A program made the position numbers and the translations under genes. Source: Antrodiella citrinella (Eukaryota > Basidiomycota > Agaricomycetes > Polyporales > Steccherinaceae). Taken from it: a stretch of DNA of 64,000 bases. Positions within the stretch are counted from its first letter, which is position 1. Each line of letters opens with the position of its first letter. Of this stretch, positions 59,901 through 64,000 are shown piece after piece. Location of the stretch: contig SGPM01000021.1 in NCBI GenBank assembly GCA_004802725.1, positions 1 to 64,000 on the forward strand, in the 5' to 3' direction. A model generated the notes under the pieces. The model was not told the origin of the DNA. It worked only from the letters and a program-made list of their open reading frames with translations, and ran no database searches.

Positions 59901-60155
59901 ATCGACAAGGTACTTGGAGACGTCTCGACCATTGGCAATGACAGGCTCGCCATTGACCCATGTGACCTCGGAGTCGATGACGTTGGACTCCAAGCTCTTC
60001 GAATCGGCGTAGGATCCCTTCTCGTTCACGAACTCGTCGGAGCCCTCGTTGAGGTGGGCCACCTTCTCTTCATGGTTATCGGCAGCCGGTGCATGAGCGG
60101 GAAGCGTCTCGATGTTGTCGAGCGGGGAAACGCTCTCTAGGGTATGTTCAGGCAT
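56921..60155 (-). CDS. Oligopeptide transporter (OPT family)
   Basis: Seventeen exons read leftward, all in phase: 60155-59814, 59758-59576, 59518-59376, 59323-59260, 59204-59177, 59123-58839, 58784-58714, 58660-58487, 58428-58327, 58275-58206, 58149-57956, 57887-57782, 57731-57693, 57640-57573, 57523-57314, 57256-57130, 57075-56921, for 786 residues. A 100-residue cytosolic N-terminus precedes many hydrophobic segments. OPT signatures: FNPGPFxLKE appears as FINPGPFGLKE, and YSLVGLLRPLTVYPSEMVYW, NSWIGYAFCYICIM, FSMWSHDAIATSINLAGDLK, SAAVTWSLAAQLYGINGPYF and the C-terminal GALDGGAQIMIF. The family imports small peptides or glutathione with protons across the plasma membrane. Substrate is not predictable here. 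Confidence 0.93.
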
Positions 60156-61604
60156 GGTTGACCTGGTCCAAGACGGACACCTAGTATAGAAGCGGGGGGT
60201 GGGTACCGGTGAGTGAAAGGAAGCACAAGAAAATAATTATCCACACTCTACCCGCTATATATCCTCTGCACATACCCAGGGCTCCGTGGACCGAGAATAC
60301 GTCTGCATCAATCCTCGGTTCCTCTCTGTGACTAGTACTGGCCCGGAGGCGACGATTCGACATAATGGCACAAGGTGTGATCATAGCGCCCATTCAGTGA
60401 GTGGCCTGGAAAAAAACAGCCGACAATGAAGGTGTGAATTAGCCTACTGGTGAATAGTCCAAGACTGAGTTACTCACAGGAACCACATGGAACCACATGA
60501 CACCAATACATTGCGTATCTTGGCAGATTAACCGCAAGATACGACTGGGAGTAGGTTTATCGTCAATCCGCGAATGTACTCATTGGGGTATCACACAAAT
60601 AGTGTATGGTTGTTGGACTTTGAACGGTAAATTTCTTGTCATCGACAACCTTGCCCGTACATTGGTCGTATCGCTGCTAGTAAACCAGATTGATCGATAG
60701 GATTATCCTATTCGCCGTTCGGAGTCACGACGTGCTCACAAGTAGCTTTTCTGCGGTGAGATCAGCTCTGATCAGCTATACTATGGCTTGATCACGTAGT
60801 TTAGTTTGTCGATTGCGTGCACGAAATGCATGGTACTCACAGGTACATTCGTCGTGCTCAGGGCAAAATCAAAATTTTAGCAAGACCACTTGGCAAATTG
60901 GGTCAGCATGATCGACCCATCATACACCGTTATACCAAATTACCAATTCATTATAGCCCACCAATGACGGGGCATTAACATTCATATTATACGTACGACG
61001 AGAACTTCGTCGAGAGGAGCAAAAATTTACCATCGAGAGCAGGTACAGGTCCACTGGAGTGTGGCGTGCTCAGTCGCAATGAACGCGCGCTAAGGAGGGA
61101 TGTTAATAAGGCGCTATACATACATTTGACCTATGCCATGCTGTACGTATAATCTAACCACAGATATGCAAAGGTAAAATGGGAGGAACATGATATGAGA
61201 TCGCAAGTGAAATGTGTGCCAGAATCCATGTATGGTCAAGGTCCATAGAGTACTACTCGGTGTGATGTGAGGAAGGAAGTGCAAAGAGTCAACAAAGCGC
61301 ATGCGAGAGGACCGAAGGTTACCGACGATGTGAAGATGAAAGAAAAGGACAGGACAGGAGGTGAGAGAGGCAGAGGTCAAATATTAGACGTGCAGTGTGT
61401 GTGTATGATTATATGGTACAGCTTGGTTCAAGGACGTATAAAAACAAAATAACGAAAGAAGGCAGCAGCGCAATCGACTCCGGAATCGAATGGCAATTGA
61501 TGTCGAAGCCAAGTCGAAGCTATCGAAGCGTGCAAGTTCGTCTGTAAATAGTGGTAACTGACGGGACAGATTGAGCCTGAGGCCTGAGGCCTGGACAGCG
61601 GTGA
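60156..61604. other. Intergenic between OPT and kinase
   Basis: 1.45 kb with OPT promoter at the left and the kinase 3' end at the right. Several short direct GATCAG repeats near 60760-60790. No spliceable coding frame seen. Confidence 0.5.
60254..60264 (-). promoter_or_regulatory. TATA-like box of OPT gene
   Basis: Minus-strand GGATATATAGC about 100 nt before the OPT start codon. Confidence 0.4.
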
Positions 61605-64000
61605 TCATTGCACGACACAACCATCTCGCTTTCCAGATTTGTTTCCCTTGACCTGCTGCTCACGAGGCATTTCTCCAGGGATGCTTCCAAATTCCGATCG
61701 ACCGTCCTCCCTCTCTGTGCCTGCAGTGCTGACACCCGAGAACGAAGTCATCTTTGATAGCCTCAGATCGCTTCGTTCTGCCATGCTGGGTGTTTCCGTC
61801 TCAACAATCGAGATCGTAGACTGTCTGACGGTTTCGGGTCGGCTAGATATGGAGGATCTATCGACGACGCTGCTGCGGATGCTAGCACCCTGACTGTTGT
61901 TGTGGCTGTGCTGATTGCTGCTGCTGTTGTTAGACGAGATGGTGGATGGTGGCCGTCGATCCTTGGAGGTGGGATTGCGCTTTAGAACAGAGCGCTTGTG
62001 GGAGATAGCGCGTTCCCGAGCAGCGGGTGCTCCTGCAGTTGGCTGACTAGATGGTGAAGTTGGATCAGAGTCATTCGTCGTTAGCGAGGAACGTGATCGT
62101 TTGAAAGCTGCCGTAAACACTTTGAAAGCAGTAGGTGGGTGGGGGGTACCGGGTACCGACAGAGGGGGGGAAGGAGGCATATCTAGGCTAGGCCGTGAGG
62201 AAAAATTGCTCTCCGAGTTGGGCGATGTGGGAGTCCCGTTTGACATGGCTGCCAGTATCTCCATAGGGTGGCTATAAGGACCGGGTGAAGCCCCGTTCTC
62301 CGCGTACTGAGCGTACAACAGAAGCTGAGAGCGCAGGTCGCATGTGGGCGGCGCATTTGGTGCACACTTGGTATGCGCTATGAGACTGCACTGCTCGCAC
62401 AGCACCGCACTCTTCTTGACACTCTGGAGGCACACCCTGCATATGACAGCTGCAAAAGCAGATAAGATATATCAGTCATGGGGTCACATACGCGATAGTG
62501 AAAGTGACGCACGTTTGCCGAAGGTGGTTTTGACAAAAGAGTGTTCTCGAGGGGAGATAGGGTCGGGGTCATTGGAAAGACGCCGTCTTGGCGGAGATCC
62601 TGACATGACTTCGTCCAAGCGAGGTCGAGCCTCAGGAGGGGTCCGTTCGGGGGGAGGGTCGGGCATCTCGATCTGGGCCAGGTATCGTATGGCTTCGGAC
62701 TTTTGCATGTCCGCGCTGACTCGGCGGAGGAACGGAATGGAGTCCTGTGGCCGCAGGTCCTATCGAAGTGAATGCAATAAGCAAACAAGTAGAGAAAGCC
62801 AGAAGGAGACCAACGACAAACCTTATGTGGGGCCCAATTTTGTTTGAGCCACTCATGTTCGAAGAGTGTCTCGGCGTCGGGCCGTTTACTTGGATCCTTG
62901 TTGAAGCACAGAGTCAGAAAACTACGAAGAAGGTTGGAACAACCTTCCGGCAGTGGCGGCATATCGTCCTCGACAATCCTGAACATGACTGCAGAACAAT
63001 ATCAGCAGAGCAATACCAACGAGGAACTCGCGACATACCAGACATGCTATTGGCAATCTCACCGTACGGTGGTCGACCTGTTAACAGTTCAATCACGGTA
63101 CAAGCCAATGACCAGATGTCCGACTTAGTCGAGGCACCCTTGAGCTCGATTACCTCGGGCGCCATCCAGTTTGGCGTCCCAGCAACATCCTTTTCCCTCT
63201 CCATAGCGCGCAGGTTCAGAGAGACTCCGAAATCGGAAAGCTTGACGTTCCCATTCTTGGTGGTGAGGATGTTAGCAGCTTTCAAATCGCAATGCACAAC
63301 GTCGCTTTGATGGAGGTAGTGCAACCCCTCGAGGATCTTGACAACGTAGCCGGCAACGAGACGTTCGTTGAGCTTACCAAACGCCTTGATGGTTTGACCC
63401 AAAGACCCGTTCTCAGCATACCTACACAAGCGTGAAAAACAATTCAAATAAAAGAGATTGCCAGACGTACTCAAGGATGATGTTCAAGGAGCTCTCATCC
63501 CTGCACATGCCTTCGTACTTGACGATGCTGGGGTGCGATAAGCTCTTGACCAGGTCCACCTCCTTCATGAGCTGCGCGATCTCTTCCTCCTTCAAGCCTT
63601 CTAACCGGATGCGTTTCACGGCCACCATCTGACCCGTGTTCAGGTTCAGGGCGCGATACACAGCACCGAACTGACCACGCCCTATGCAAGGGCCGAGTCG
63701 CTATAAGTGAGGCACCATGAGCGGTCAGTGAAACCCGATCAAGAATGCAGGATTATGTCCGACTCACGAACTGCGTAGCCGGTTTTCCGTCCTCCCTCAC
63801 CACTAAAGTTTGTCTGACGACCCCATCTCCCGCACTCTGCATCAAATCGCTCGCACTCGCATCCCCACTCGCTCCACCCAAGTTAACCATACTCTCGAAC
63901 CTCGTCCTCGGTTTCGCGCCCATCTCATCATACGAACTCGGCCTCGGCTTCCTCCGCGCACTCGCTCCGTCAATCTCACTCTGGAATCGACCTCGCGGAG
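61605..64000 (-). CDS. Cdc7/SepH-type septation kinase, 5' end outside window
   Basis: Exons read leftward from the edge: 64000-63768 (partial), 63700-63471, 63421-63039, 62988-62822, 62759-62513, 62449-61605. Visible: disordered N-terminus, then kinase motifs [42 protein letters not shown] (HRD is HCD), LSDFGVS and [15 protein letters not shown]. About 90 residues past the kinase a C1-like cysteine cluster follows, [23 protein letters not shown] and CDLRSQLL, then a Ser-rich tail ending GKRDGCVVQ. This layout fits STE-group kinases S. pombe Cdc7, Aspergillus SepH and plant MAP3K-epsilon, which act in the septation or mitotic-exit network downstream of a Ras-like GTPase at the spindle pole. 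Confidence 0.88.

Noticed and set aside
1..64000. tRNA, rRNA, CRISPR or secondary-metabolite cluster
   Set aside because: No cloverleaf-like pattern, repeat-spacer array, or polyketide/peptide synthase core motif was noticed on either strand by eye; a tRNA scan would settle the first point.

Overview
The window is nuclear DNA of a filamentous basidiomycete, most likely a mushroom-forming Agaricomycete. The evidence is compact genes broken by many 48-70 nt GT-AG introns (up to 17 per gene), protein families typical of that group (HGD-type kinases, F-box families, Mus7/Mms22, CBM1-CE16 esterase, GH71 mutanase, OPT transporter) and mostly short spacers. Gene models below were built by reading frames across introns by eye. 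Where every junction keeps phase I give exon ends; otherwise I say so. There is no rRNA, tRNA, CRISPR or prokaryotic operon that I can see.

Layout. 0.5-2.6 kb: two unrecognised genes. 3.9-9.2 kb: a vacuolar membrane M28 protease (PFF1 type) and a tandem ABC ATPase. 9.5-11.7 kb: a kinase-like protein lacking catalytic motifs and a broken gene relic. 12.1-19.1 kb: SPT7 (SAGA), a penta-EF-hand protein, and an acidic protein with five psi-K-x-E motifs and a C-terminal ubiquitin-like segment. 19.4-24.0 kb: two tandem paralogous kinases, one carrying a 300-residue proline-rich tail. 24.3-32.6 kb: MMS22/Mus7 and a divergent SDR-like DUF1776 protein. 32.9-37.7 kb: an F-box family (one truncated copy, one apparently intact) plus an Erv2-type sulfhydryl oxidase and an F-box/LRR-like pseudogene. 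38-45.3 kb: GH71 alpha-1,3-glucanase, INO1 and a CBM1-CE16 esterase. 45.5-47.3 kb: TIM50. 47.8-50.7 kb: a third F-box copy cut by a 1963-bp DNA transposon with perfect 45-bp terminal inverted repeats and a Myb/SANT-like gene. 51.6-60.2 kb: a secreted protein, a MITE with 30-bp inverted repeats, a GH18 chitinase and an oligopeptide transporter. 61.6-64 kb: the 3' part of a Cdc7/SepH-type septation kinase that runs off the window.

Themes. Several housekeeping genes sit next to each other without functional clustering: chromatin (SPT7), replication-fork repair (MMS22), inositol synthesis (INO1), mitochondrial import (TIM50), disulfide formation (ERV2) and cytokinesis (SepH-like). Wall and biomass enzymes (GH71, CE16, GH18) and a peptide transporter lie within 22 kb. 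The accessory layer is the F-box copies, the kinase duplication and the two transposon-like elements. The most novel items are the Myb/SANT-carrying TIR element that truncates an F-box gene, and the multi-SUMO-motif/ubiquitin-like protein.
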